Shown: positions 27,588 to 35,961 of the stretch, piece by piece
How the letters are laid out: each line of letters starts with the position of its first letter
Numbering within the stretch: the first letter of the stretch is position 1
NCBI RefSeq assembly: GCF_046054155.1
Contig: NZ_JBEQCT010000001.1
Coordinates: 248,001-312,000 of the forward strand
Direction: 5' to 3'
DNA length: 64,000 nt
Origin: Celerinatantimonas yamalensis
GTDB lineage: Bacteria; Pseudomonadota; Gammaproteobacteria; Enterobacterales; Celerinatantimonadaceae
Program-made: the position numbers and the translations under genes
The notes under the pieces: generated by a model
Database searches by the model: none
Seen by the model: only the letters and a program-made list of their open reading frames with translations
Told to the model about the DNA's origin: nothing

Positions 27588-27612
27588 CAAAAATCCCAGC
27601 ATACGCTGGGAT
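27588..27612 (-). terminator. Rho-independent terminator of the focA-CBS operon
   Basis: Minus-strand 8-bp stem ATCCCAGC/GCTGGGAT with a four-base loop and a following T run. It lies ten bases past the CBS-gene stop. Confidence 0.85.
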
Positions 27613-27621
27613 CAATGAGTA

Positions 27622-28146
27622 TTAAATACTTTCACCAGTTTGCTGGCGCTGGTTTTGCGCTAATCGATGGAAGGTGTGCAAAATAGTTTGGCGATCAATA
27701 GTACCCAATACAATGCCGTTTTGAACCACTGGATAGAGTTTTGGGCGGCAAACCTGTGCATTCTCTAAATCGTCATTGAAACTACCTGGGATACGGTTTT
27801 GATTGGTTTGCTTGTTCTCAAACAATTTATTGGGATCAAACACCATATATGCAGCAAGTTCATCCACTGTTTCATCGGGTGAGACAGTAACGACCGAATC
27901 TCGCATAATGTCACCGACACAGTGATTAATATCGAAACTAAAGTCATTAGCCCACAGTTCTCGCAAAATATCTTGTTCTGAAACAAACCCAATTAGCTGG
28001 TGATCTTCGGTGACCACTGGCGCGGCAACAATATGATGATCCAACAACAATCCTAACGCACGATGCAGTCCGACTGATGCTTTTAACATTAATGGATTAT
28101 CATTCATGAGGTCACGTATTAGCATTTTCTGAATGATCTGTAACAT
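27622..28146 (-). CDS. CBS-domain pair protein linked to focA
   Basis: 174 residues made of two CBS motifs: MLIRDLMNDNPLMLKASVGLHRALGLLL...GFVSEQDILREL and VGDIMRDSVVTVSPDETVDELAAYM...LGTIDRQTILHTF. The second is lengthened by an insert of about 30 residues rich in Asn and Gln. CBS pairs usually sense adenosine nucleotides and control a partner. The start is set by AAGGAG eight bases before the ATG; a longer frame would run into the focA end. It begins 38 bp after the focA stop and shares its terminator, so a role in sensing or gating formate transport is possible but unproven. Confidence 0.85.
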   Translation of the reverse strand: MLQIIQKMLIRDLMNDNPLMLKASVGLHRALGLLLDHHIVAAPVVTEDHQLIGFVSEQDILRELWANDFSFDINHCVGDIMRDSVVTVSPDETVDELAAYMVFDPNKLFENKQTNQNRIPGSFNDDLENAQVCRPKLYPVVQNGIVLGTIDRQTILHTFHRLAQNQRQQTGESI

Positions 28147-28184
28147 AACTTGATCTCCTTGCATTGAAAAAGGGCTAATCCTAG

Positions 28185-29114
28185 TTAGCTCAACTCGGTA
28201 ACCATTGTTTCTTGCGGATTGGTTTGAGCTGATTTCGATTTGAAAATACTCCAAAATCCAAGTCCAATAACCACTGCACCACCGACAATATTACCTAGGG
28301 TGACAGGGATTAAATTATTAAAAATAAAGTTGCTCAACGTCAAATCAGAAAACTGCTGGCTCTGCATGCCGATTGCTTGCCAAAAGTTAGCATCTGCAAA
28401 ATTGTGAATAACAATGCCCATTGGGATCATAAACATATTGGCCACACAGTGTTCAAATCCTGATGCAACAAACATAGCAACAGGTAAAACCATTAACATC
28501 GCTTTGGCTAAAACATTGTTGGTTGAAAAGGTTAACCATACGCCAAGGCACACCATCATGTTACATAATATTCCCAGAGTAAAGGCTTGAATAAATGTGT
28601 GGTGAATTTTGTGTTCAGCTAAATGCAGGACACTTAATCCCCATTGACCATTCATGGCCATGTGCATGCCAGCACCCATCATTAACAGAACAATAAAGAG
28701 CGAACCGACCAAGTTGCCACCGTAGACACGTAACCAGCAGCGTAGCAGTGCACTAAGAGAGACTTCGCCATTGGCATAGGACATAAACGACAACACGGTA
28801 CTGGTGAATAACTCTGTACCGCATAGGACGACTAAAATTAACCCCATACTAAAGACGAGACCACCCGCTAAATGAACTAATCCCGAGTTGCCGCTACCGG
28901 TTGTAACGGTGACATAGAATACGAACGCGAGTGCGATAAACATGCCTGCTGCAATGGCCAGCATAAATGAGGTTTTAGGGGCTTTGGTAACTTTGTGATG
29001 ACCATAATCTTTTGCTCGTAAGGTCATATCTGTTGGACTAATTGCCTCATTGGTTGATTGCGTATTCATGGTACTCAATAATTCCTTTTTACTGTAATCG
29101 ACCGGATAGGTCAT
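28185..29114 (-). CDS. focA: Formate/nitrite channel FocA-type
   Basis: 309 residues with six strong membrane segments, the FNT-family pentameric channel fold. KTSFMLAIAAGMFIALAFVFYVTVTTG opens the first helix, followed by LVVLCGTELFTSTVL, GNLVGSLFIVLLM, LCNMMVCLGVWL and GFEHCVANMFMIPMGI, which include the conserved FNT signatures. FocA moves formate across the inner membrane during fermentation. Unlike Escherichia coli, no pflB follows; instead a CBS-domain gene is downstream. The start is uncertain: an internal ATG at 29069 gives a shorter tail. Two FNR-like sites lie upstream. Confidence 0.92.
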   Translation of the reverse strand: MTYPVDYSKKELLSTMNTQSTNEAISPTDMTLRAKDYGHHKVTKAPKTSFMLAIAAGMFIALAFVFYVTVTTGSGNSGLVHLAGGLVFSMGLILVVLCGTELFTSTVLSFMSYANGEVSLSALLRCWLRVYGGNLVGSLFIVLLMMGAGMHMAMNGQWGLSVLHLAEHKIHHTFIQAFTLGILCNMMVCLGVWLTFSTNNVLAKAMLMVLPVAMFVASGFEHCVANMFMIPMGIVIHNFADANFWQAIGMQSQQFSDLTLSNFIFNNLIPVTLGNIVGGAVVIGLGFWSIFKSKSAQTNPQETMVTELS

Positions 29115-29199
29115 GCTTTAAACAACGGCGCTATTTTGCGTGAAGAGGCATAAAATAGAAATCTTTGATGGATGAAAACGCTGGAAATGAACACATTTG

Positions 29200-29213
29200 T
29201 TGACCCAGATCAC
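29200..29213. promoter_or_regulatory. FNR-like site upstream of focA
   Basis: TTGAC-N4-ATCAC matches eight of ten conserved positions of the FNR consensus TTGAT-N4-ATCAA. It is about 85 bp before the upstream focA start. FNR control is known for Escherichia coli focA; here it is inferred from this motif alone. Confidence 0.5.
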
Positions 29214-29234
29214 ACTTATTGAATGCAGGTATTT

Positions 29235-29248
29235 TTGATCGTAATCGC
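29235..29248. promoter_or_regulatory. Second FNR-like site upstream of focA
   Basis: TTGAT-N4-ATCGC matches eight of ten FNR consensus positions. Its centre is 35 bp from the first site. Confidence 0.45.
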
Positions 29249-29773
29249 AGTCATTGATCGCTTTTTTGTCATCTAACCAATGAGCTCATTGGTGTATCTT
29301 TCGTTTGATCAAAAGGTTGGCACAGCAAGTTGAGACCCCCCCCCTACTCATTAGAATACCTATGAAAGATCTGATGAGCACTGCTGTGGTAACGATATCT
29401 GGGGCGGTTAACGTACGGAAATAATCATCAATTCATCACAATAACGACAGGTTTCATATCGTAAAAAACATTGATGATTCAAGTTGAAGCAAGCGAGGAT
29501 CATGTCTGACGATATCATTAAGCAGCGTTATTACCGATCATTTACGCTAACGCTAATGGCTTCGCCTATCGCCAATGGCTACGGAAAGAGTGCTGAGTGC
29601 GATAAGAATCTCTGCACATGAAAATTTCAAACTTACCACGACTAAATAGGTGTGCACGAACCAAACTCGCCCCCATGAAATGAGTCTCTAAGAGGTAAAT
29701 CTAGCCATTTTTATGTTGTCATTAGTATTTTACTGAGAAATGAACAGGGCACTATTTAAACCTGAGAATAGCG
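29249..29773. other. Non-coding stretch between focA and the TonB receptor
   Basis: No gene seen. It contains a run of nine C (29336-29344), unusual in this sequence, and is otherwise AT-rich. Divergent promoters are expected at its ends. Confidence 0.5.
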
Positions 29774-29798
29774 AATGTAAATAATAGTAATTTACATT
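29774..29798. promoter_or_regulatory. Palindrome upstream of the TonB receptor
   Basis: AATGTAAAT and ATTTACATT form a perfect 9-bp inverted repeat with a seven-base spacer, about 95 bp before the receptor start. It could bind a dimeric regulator; no specific family is recognised. Confidence 0.45.
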
Positions 29799-29847
29799 TA
29801 TATTATTATTTTTATTGGGTTGTGTTTTTATTATAACAACATAAAAT

Positions 29848-29866
29848 GCGAATGGTTTTCATTTGC
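29848..29866. promoter_or_regulatory. Fur-box-like site before the TonB receptor
   Basis: The 19-mer GCGAATGGTTTTCATTTGC agrees with the classical Fur box at about 12 of 19 positions and is near-palindromic (one mismatch in the seven-base arms). It ends 14 bp before the start codon, suiting iron-dependent repression. Confidence 0.65.
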
Positions 29867-29880
29867 AAATAAGGATTTTC

Positions 29881-31965
29881 ATGCCTGCTGTTTTCCGTCT
29901 ATCTTTGCTTACCTTGTGCTGTCATCGTTTCTTGGTTCCCGTTCAGGCGGCAGAGCAAACCACGTTAGACACACTGCATGTCGTTGCTCAGTCAACGGGC
30001 AATACCTCTAAAACATCAGCAGCGCCTGATCAACAAAGCATTACGATTGATCAATTAAGTCAGTCGCAAATACACGCCGCTGAGCCGCAGTCACTCTCGG
30101 ATGCGGTGTCGTTGTTGCCAGGTATTCAGGCCACCGGAACCAATAGTTATAGTTATACCTCCCGTGGGTTTGCCCTCAGTCGAGATAGTGTCAAAATTGA
30201 TGGTATGAATGCTTGGGTTCTTAAGGATAATCAGATCCCACTCATTGCTATTGACCATGTGGATGTACTCAAAGGCGCGGGGTCAATGCTTTATGGCGGG
30301 CAGCCCGTGGGTGGCACATTAAATGTTGTGACGAAAAAACCTCAGGCGAAAAGCTACCATGTTGTTGAGATAGAGGGGGGAAGTTACGCCAGCCCGCAAA
30401 CTAGCCGCTGGGTGGGTGGGCGGCGGATGGCATTTGACAGCACCGGTGCGCTCAATGATCAACAAACCTTGCTCTATCGGATTATTGGTGATTATAAGGG
30501 GCAAAGTGGCTTTGCCGAACAGCAAAATAACCATGGTTTTTATCTGACACCGATGCTGAGCTGGCAGCCGGATGATAGGCAATCATTCACTGCGCAGTTT
30601 GAGCTGACACGTTACCGCTATAATGATGCCTCTGCTTTGGTGGCACCTGAGAACAATATTGATCGCGTCGCGAGCATCTCGACTAACTACTATGGCCCAC
30701 AAAATCAAGCCACTGATCAGGGCGTGTCGGCAACCTTGACTTATCAGCGGAAGTTGCCGAATACGTGGCAAAATACGACTCGTTGGCGCAGCGTTTGGCA
30801 TCGTGATGAACGAGCTAATTTTGATGTCAGTAGTGTGTCTCAATCATGGGTAACACGGCGTTATCGGCATGTATTAAATCACCAAACAAATCATCAAGTT
30901 GACAGCTATTTCACGGGGCAATGGCAGAGTGGCTCTATTGAGCATTTCATGACTTTGGGTGGCAGTTATGCTCATACGCGGAATGACTTTAATCGGCTTA
31001 GTTGGGGGAAGAATGATCATGCGCTGAATGTATCGGTGTATTCACCTCAATTTAGCCATGTCGATATTGCCAATATCTCTCATCCGTCAGGATCGGATCG
31101 CGTATTCAGCTATGATACCTATAGCTTATATGCTCAGGATGTATTGGCACTGAGCGAGAAATTAAATCTGCAAGTCGGTGGTCGCATCGATTGGCAGCAC
31201 CGTGAACTGGATATCATCACCCACAGTCAATCTGCGTATAGTGCTGCATTTAGGCACTATTGGGTACCCAATGCGGGCATAAGTTATCAGATCAATCCGT
31301 CGCTTCGCTGGCACGTGGGTTACTCTCAGTCTTATCAGAGCAGTAGCTTGCAAAATAGCGATGTGAGTGGACAAAGCTTTGAGCCAACGCGAGGCATACA
31401 GTACGAAACGGGACTGCATTTTACGCCCAACCAACCGTGGAGCGGCGACTTAAACCTTTTTCATATTATTAAAAAGAATGTGATCGTGCAAAATAGTTCC
31501 GGGGATGATGTTGCCCTAGGACGGGTGCGGAGTCAGGGGGCTGAACTGTCGGTCGTGCTGCAAGCCAATGCAGCATTGAATATCATCGCTGCGTATACCT
31601 ACCTCGATACCAAAGTACTGGAGGGGGATCAGTCGAGCCAGTCGAATACGGGCAATGCTTTTATCAATGCACCTCATCATCGCATCAGTGTACAAAGTTA
31701 TTACCAAGCTACGCCCGTGCTACGGGTTGGCGCCATTGTTCGTGCTCAAACGAGCAGTTTCGGCAGCAGTGATAATCAACTGATTTTACCCGGCTTCGCA
31801 ACGGTCGATTTGACTAGCCGTTATCAACTTAACGCGAAAACGACATTGGATCTGAGTGTTAAAAATGTATTTGATAAAACTTACTATTCATCGGCAAAAA
31901 GTGCCATAGCCATCAATGCAGGTGAGCCGCGTTACTTGCAAGCAAAGCTACGTTATCTGTTCTAG
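29881..31965 (+). CDS. TonB-dependent siderophore receptor
   Basis: 694 residues from the ATG at 29881, which has AAGGA five bases upstream; an in-frame TTG 18 bases earlier is rejected. A signal peptide (residues about 1-23, ending VQAA) precedes a TonB-box-like stretch DTLHVVA and the plug domain with SDAVSLLPGIQATG, SRGFALSRDSVKIDGM and LKGAGSMLYGGQPVGGTLNVVTKKP. The C-terminal beta barrel ends with the NVFDKTYYSS block and the terminal RYLF aromatic. The FhuE/FpvA-like plug suggests a hydroxamate or mixed siderophore, but the ligand is unknown. No siderophore biosynthesis or inner-membrane uptake gene is adjacent. Confidence 0.93.
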   Translation: MPAVFRLSLLTLCCHRFLVPVQAAEQTTLDTLHVVAQSTGNTSKTSAAPDQQSITIDQLSQSQIHAAEPQSLSDAVSLLPGIQATGTNSYSYTSRGFALSRDSVKIDGMNAWVLKDNQIPLIAIDHVDVLKGAGSMLYGGQPVGGTLNVVTKKPQAKSYHVVEIEGGSYASPQTSRWVGGRRMAFDSTGALNDQQTLLYRIIGDYKGQSGFAEQQNNHGFYLTPMLSWQPDDRQSFTAQFELTRYRYNDASALVAPENNIDRVASISTNYYGPQNQATDQGVSATLTYQRKLPNTWQNTTRWRSVWHRDERANFDVSSVSQSWVTRRYRHVLNHQTNHQVDSYFTGQWQSGSIEHFMTLGGSYAHTRNDFNRLSWGKNDHALNVSVYSPQFSHVDIANISHPSGSDRVFSYDTYSLYAQDVLALSEKLNLQVGGRIDWQHRELDIITHSQSAYSAAFRHYWVPNAGISYQINPSLRWHVGYSQSYQSSSLQNSDVSGQSFEPTRGIQYETGLHFTPNQPWSGDLNLFHIIKKNVIVQNSSGDDVALGRVRSQGAELSVVLQANAALNIIAAYTYLDTKVLEGDQSSQSNTGNAFINAPHHRISVQSYYQATPVLRVGAIVRAQTSSFGSSDNQLILPGFATVDLTSRYQLNAKTTLDLSVKNVFDKTYYSSAKSAIAINAGEPRYLQAKLRYLF

Positions 31966-31976
31966 ATAAAGCCTCC

Positions 31977-32000
31977 AGCCTTGCTTGACAGAGCAAGGCT
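31977..32000 (+). terminator. Hairpin after the TonB receptor
   Basis: A perfect 9-bp stem AGCCTTGCT/AGCAAGGCT with a six-base loop follows the stop by 11 bp. The downstream T run is short (CCTTTTG). Confidence 0.7.
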
Positions 32001-32238
32001 ACTCCTTTTGATATTGGCAAAATGGATATTGCTCTTGATACGATATCAAGCTTATTGGGTCGTTACTGATTCTCGTTTTAAATGTCGGAATATGAGATCT
32101 ATGTGCATGCCAACAGAGTATCTCTAATTGAAATATCGCATGGACTAATGGCGGCCTCAATAGATGAATATGATATCTTTGCTGGTAAAGTGCGGTTTGC
32201 CCATGCTCACATTATTATTTTAGATTCGGGAGATTGTT

Positions 32239-32889
32239 ATGATCCAAGTCCATCATCTAGAACACTCGCGCTCGATACGGGTGCTGTGGCTACTCGAAGA
32301 GTTAGGTGTTGACTATGAGGTCGTGCATTATCGGCGCGATCCCAAAACCAAAGAGGCCCCTGAGTCACTGAAAAAAGTGCACCCACTGGGTAAATCACCC
32401 ATCATTACCGATGGGGAGTTAACCATTGCTGAATCGGGGGCAATTATTGAATATTTAATTGATACCTATGGGCAGGGCCGGATGCGTCCGCAGACAGGTG
32501 AGGCCTTGCTAGAGTATCGGTATTGGTTACATTTTGCTGAAGGTTCATTGATGCCATTATTGGTGATGAAAATGGTGCTGGGGATGGTTGAAAAGGCGCC
32601 GATGCCATTTTTTATTCGACCCATTGCTCGAAAAATTGTCGCTGGGATTGATCAGCGCTTTACCCTGCCGCGACTGAAACCGCAGTTAGCGCTTATCGAA
32701 GCGCACTTGCAAGATCGCGGTTGGTTTGCTGGCCATGACTTAAGTGGCGCAGATATTCAAATGGCTCTGTCGCTGCAATTTTGCCTATCTAGCTTGCCAG
32801 ATATGTCCGATTACCCACAAATTCGCAGTTATGTTGAGCGAGTCGAGCGGTTACCCGCTTATCAGCGAGCGGGCAAGAAAAGCGAATAG
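32239..32889 (+). CDS. Glutathione S-transferase family protein
   Basis: 216 residues. N-terminal thioredoxin-like domain with the HHLEHSRSIRVLWLLEEL start, a conserved cis-Pro (GKSPIITDGE) and the glutathione-binding ESGAIIEYLIDTYG (near residue 65); the C-terminal helical domain contains GADIQMALSLQF. A Ser near residue 10 may be the catalytic residue, as in beta-like and YliJ-type GSTs. Substrate unknown. Confidence 0.9.
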   Translation: MIQVHHLEHSRSIRVLWLLEELGVDYEVVHYRRDPKTKEAPESLKKVHPLGKSPIITDGELTIAESGAIIEYLIDTYGQGRMRPQTGEALLEYRYWLHFAEGSLMPLLVMKMVLGMVEKAPMPFFIRPIARKIVAGIDQRFTLPRLKPQLALIEAHLQDRGWFAGHDLSGADIQMALSLQFCLSSLPDMSDYPQIRSYVERVERLPAYQRAGKKSE

Positions 32890-33399
32890 GGCTGGCCAAT
32901 ACACCACAGTTCTAAGTGATGGGGTAAAGCATCTGAGGTATGAGTGATAAGGTATAGTGATGTTCCTGTGGCGCACAACCCGCTAACCATCTAACAGCCT
33001 TGTTATGCTTGATGTATTTGCTGAATAGGTCATTTACCCTGACCGATGGGGCAATAGTTGGATCTATTCAGTATCTACTCAATGAAGTGGTGGCTACTTC
33101 GATATGATATCCCGAGATATTAAATATCGGAGTGGAAGTATCGGCATCATTGTGTTGAAGAACATTCAGAATTGACAAAAGGGTAACGCACTGACATAAA
33201 GGTGCTTGCATGACAATGAAAAAAATTTTTGCCGTTGATAAACGCCATTTTTTTTCGTAAATAAACAGCGAAGAACGTTGTGCTAACGGGGCGTAAAACA
33301 TAGCCATCTATGGTATATGCCCGTTCTGGGAGATGGATTCAAACTTGTAAGTGTTTGTTGTTCGCTTGTGTATAAGCGTTAGTGATTAAGGATATTTTC
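32890..33399. other. Non-coding stretch between GST and LysE genes
   Basis: About 500 bp without a supported gene. An open frame on the minus strand (79 codons) has no ribosome-binding site or family resemblance. One imperfect palindromic patch around 33110-33140 is all that stands out. Confidence 0.5.
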
Positions 33400-34014
33400 A
33401 TGTCAATCCATAGTTTATTTGCTTTATTTTGCGCCATGTTGGTTTTAGCCTTAGTTCCGGGGCCCGCTGTTTTCGCGATTATTGCGCGCTCTTTTTCTTC
33501 GGGTAAATTACATGCGTTGTATATGACTGCGGGTATTGTGTGTGGCGATTATTTTTTCATCGTTCTTTCTTTATTTGGTTTGTCGGCACTTGCAAAAGTC
33601 ATGGGCACAACGTTCATTGTTATTAAGTACCTTAGTGCAATTTATTTAATGTGGCTTGGGGTTAAGCTGTTACGGACTAAAAGAACCTCAATTGATATCA
33701 AAGAATCAAAAAATTCGTCATTAATGTCTAACTTCTTGACGGGACTGTTTATTACATTAGGTAATCCAAAAGCAATTTTGTTTTATGTTGGTTTTTTCCC
33801 AGCATTTATTAATGTCAGTCATGTTGGATTAAATGATGTAGGTTTCATTATGTTAGCAGCCACATTGGCTTTTGGCAGCGTGAATATGTGCTACTCCGTG
33901 TTAGCCGTAAAAGCAAAAAACTTTTTTAAGTCGCCCAAATCATCGACCATTTTTAACAAAACAGCAGGCACGATCATGGTTTCAACAGGGGTTTTAGTGG
34001 CAATAAGAGCCTAA
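33400..34014 (+). CDS. LysE/RhtB-family amino-acid exporter
   Basis: 204 residues with six predicted membrane helices. The LVPGPAVFAIIARSFSSG motif in the first helix pair and the LGVKLLRTKR stretch near residue 76 are typical of LysE/RhtB exporters of lysine, threonine or homoserine. The ATG at 33400 has AAGGAT six bases upstream, so an in-frame GTG 18 bases earlier is less likely. AGCGAG/CTCGCT about 25 bp after the stop may be a weak terminator. Substrate is not predictable. Confidence 0.9.
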   Translation: MSIHSLFALFCAMLVLALVPGPAVFAIIARSFSSGKLHALYMTAGIVCGDYFFIVLSLFGLSALAKVMGTTFIVIKYLSAIYLMWLGVKLLRTKRTSIDIKESKNSSLMSNFLTGLFITLGNPKAILFYVGFFPAFINVSHVGLNDVGFIMLAATLAFGSVNMCYSVLAVKAKNFFKSPKSSTIFNKTAGTIMVSTGVLVAIRA

Positions 34015-34220
34015 CTGTTAGTTAACAATGAATACAGAGCGAGCTATCTCGCTACACTTGTATTTTAGCTATCTGCACTTTGTCTGTTATGGAAGGCTCT
34101 ATTGCCACGAAACTTAGCATCAATCTAGGGCACTTGAAGCTTAACGCTGCAATCTGAGTGCAGCGCTCGTGACAGAGAAGCTCTTTCAAACTATCCATGT
34201 TCACTGCTTGAAGGCTATGG

Positions 34221-34520
34221 TTAGAAGACTTGTTTAAAGGGTTTGACAACTGTCGAGGCATAGACGCCAGCTGCGACATATGGGTCGTGTGCCGCCCATT
34301 GCTTGGCGTCATCAAGGCTATCAAATTCTGCAATGACCGTGGAGCCGGTGAAACCATTCGGGCCCGGATCCATACTGTCTATCGCTGGCATTGGGCCAGC
34401 AACGAGTAAGCGGCCTTCATCACGCAGTTGCTGCAACCGCGCCAAGTGGGCAGGACGTGCGCTTTGCCGCGCAGCTAGGCTGTCAGCTACATCTTCAGAA
34501 ACGATTACATACCACATCAT
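34221..34520 (-). CDS. yciI: YciI-family protein
   Basis: 99 residues, small ferredoxin-like fold of the YciI family. WYVIVSEDVADSLAARQSARPAHLARL, the conserved RPAHL His and the DPYVAAGVYASTVVKPFKQVF end match the family, whose active-site-like His-Asp pair is known although its reaction is not. It overlaps yciB by one base and is downstream of it. Confidence 0.92.
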   Translation of the reverse strand: MMWYVIVSEDVADSLAARQSARPAHLARLQQLRDEGRLLVAGPMPAIDSMDPGPNGFTGSTVIAEFDSLDDAKQWAAHDPYVAAGVYASTVVKPFKQVF

Positions 34521-35071
34521 TAATCCTTATCCTCTTTAGTGGGTTCTTTGGGTAAATAGCGATAGATATAGATAACCGATACGACGGTAAACGCTAATGT
34601 GGCCCCAAATAGACCAAATACTTTGAAATCAACCCAGATTTGCTGACTGAGTGAAAAGGCCACATACAGGTTTGCGATGGCGCAAATAGCAAAAAATATC
34701 GCCCAAGCTAAGTTCAGTCGATTCCAAATATGCTCCGGTAGCTCCATCTCTTTGCCTAACATACGTTTGAGTGCGGGCGCTTTGAAGCCATATTGTGTCA
34801 CTAATAATATGATAGTGAAAAGGGCGTAAATAACGGTTACTTTCCATTTAATAAAGACATCATTGTGTAAGGCAATGGTTAAACCACCAAAAACAGCAAC
34901 GGCTAAAAAGGTAATAAGATGGGTCTTCTCAACACGCCGATAACGTAAATAGTAAACAACCAGCATTAAACCTGTGGCAATAATAAGTGCCCCACTAGCC
35001 ATATAAATGTCATACATCTTATACACAATGAAAAAGATGATCAGCGGGATAAATTCAAGTAACTGTTTCAT
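34520..35071 (-). CDS. yciB: Inner-membrane-spanning septation protein YciB/IspZ
   Basis: 183 residues, five hydrophobic segments. MKQLLEFIPLIIFFIVYKMYDIY is the family start, and LNLAWAIFFAICAIANLYVA and WVDFKVFGLFGATLAFTV are conserved blocks. YciB interacts with division and elongation proteins and affects envelope integrity. The start ATG has GGAAG five bases upstream; an earlier in-frame ATG 30 bases upstream is less likely. It precedes yciI and follows trpA on the same strand. Confidence 0.93.
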   Translation of the reverse strand: MKQLLEFIPLIIFFIVYKMYDIYMASGALIIATGLMLVVYYLRYRRVEKTHLITFLAVAVFGGLTIALHNDVFIKWKVTVIYALFTIILLVTQYGFKAPALKRMLGKEMELPEHIWNRLNLAWAIFFAICAIANLYVAFSLSQQIWVDFKVFGLFGATLAFTVVSVIYIYRYLPKEPTKEDKD

Positions 35072-35095
35072 GCATGCTTCCGGTTTATCGGTGAA

Positions 35096-35127
35096 GGGCA
35101 CTAGCTCAATGCCTATAACTAGTGCCC
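35096..35127 (-). repeat. Inverted repeat between trpA and yciB
   Basis: GGGCACTAG and CTAGTGCCC (perfect 9 bp, 14-base spacer) lie between the trpA stop and the yciB start. There is no T run, so it may only slow transcription or bind a regulator. Confidence 0.55.
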
Positions 35128-35151
35128 ATCATAGCGATTATCCTCTAAAGG

Positions 35152-35961
35152 TCAATTACGTGCAGTGGCAGCCTTCATCCGCTGTGTGAATTGCTTAAGC
35201 GCTTCACACATCAGTGTTGGGTTATCTAAGTGATCGGCAATAATTTTAACCACTGCCGAGCCAGAGATTGCTCCGGCAGCACCCGCGGCAATTGCAGCGC
35301 TCACCTGTTCAGGCTGGGAAATCCCAAAGCCGAGCAAAGCGGGTGGGGCATTATGTTTTTTCAATATATCGAGCAAATGCTCTACGGGTGTACCGGCTTT
35401 GGTTTCTGCGCCGGTCACCCCCGCGCGGCTAACCAAATAGGTATAACCGGAGCCCATTTCAGCAATAGTCGCCAGCGTTGCATCATCGGCATTGGGCGGA
35501 GCAATAAAAATAGAGTCAATCTGATAGCGATTTGCCACATCTCTAAAACTACTCGCTTCAATAGTGGGTACATCCGCTATCAACACCGAATCGACCCCAG
35601 CATCACTGAGCTGATGATAGAAGCTATCAACCCCAGTACTATAGACAAGATTAGCATACAAAAGCAGTCCGATAGGTAGGTCAGGGTAGCGGCGACGAAT
35701 GTCAGCTAACATCTTGATACATAGGCTCGGTTTAGCTCCTGCCGTCAATGCGCGAATATTTGCCCCTTGAATGGTTGGACCATCAGCGACAGGATCGGAA
35801 AATGGAAAACCCAGTTCCAGTGCATCAGCGCCGCCTGCAACCAAGGCATCGACAACTGCCAAGGATTGTTCATAACTAGGATCACCGAGCGTTACAAAGG
35901 GAACAAAAGCGCCTTCATTGGCGTGATTAAGACGATCAAACATCTGTAGATAGCGGCTCAT
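35152..35961 (-). CDS. trpA: Tryptophan synthase alpha subunit
   Basis: 269 residues. Cleaves indole-3-glycerol phosphate to indole and glyceraldehyde-3-phosphate and passes indole to TrpB through a tunnel. The catalytic pair Glu49 and Asp60 is in LELGFPFSDPVAD, with PFVTLGDP near residue 21 and VSRAGVTGAE as the phosphate-binding loop. Its ATG overlaps the trpB stop (ATGA), so translation is coupled. It is the last trp gene. Confidence 0.98.
   Translation of the reverse strand: MSRYLQMFDRLNHANEGAFVPFVTLGDPSYEQSLAVVDALVAGGADALELGFPFSDPVADGPTIQGANIRALTAGAKPSLCIKMLADIRRRYPDLPIGLLLYANLVYSTGVDSFYHQLSDAGVDSVLIADVPTIEASSFRDVANRYQIDSIFIAPPNADDATLATIAEMGSGYTYLVSRAGVTGAETKAGTPVEHLLDILKKHNAPPALLGFGISQPEQVSAAIAAGAAGAISGSAVVKIIADHLDNPTLMCEALKQFTQRMKAATARN

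Noticed and set aside
32082..32312. Plus-strand open frame of 76 codons
   Set aside because: Ends inside the GST gene in another frame and has no family resemblance.
33068..33307. Minus-strand open frame of 79 codons
   Set aside because: No ribosome-binding site, no recognisable motif and an uneven composition; probably chance.
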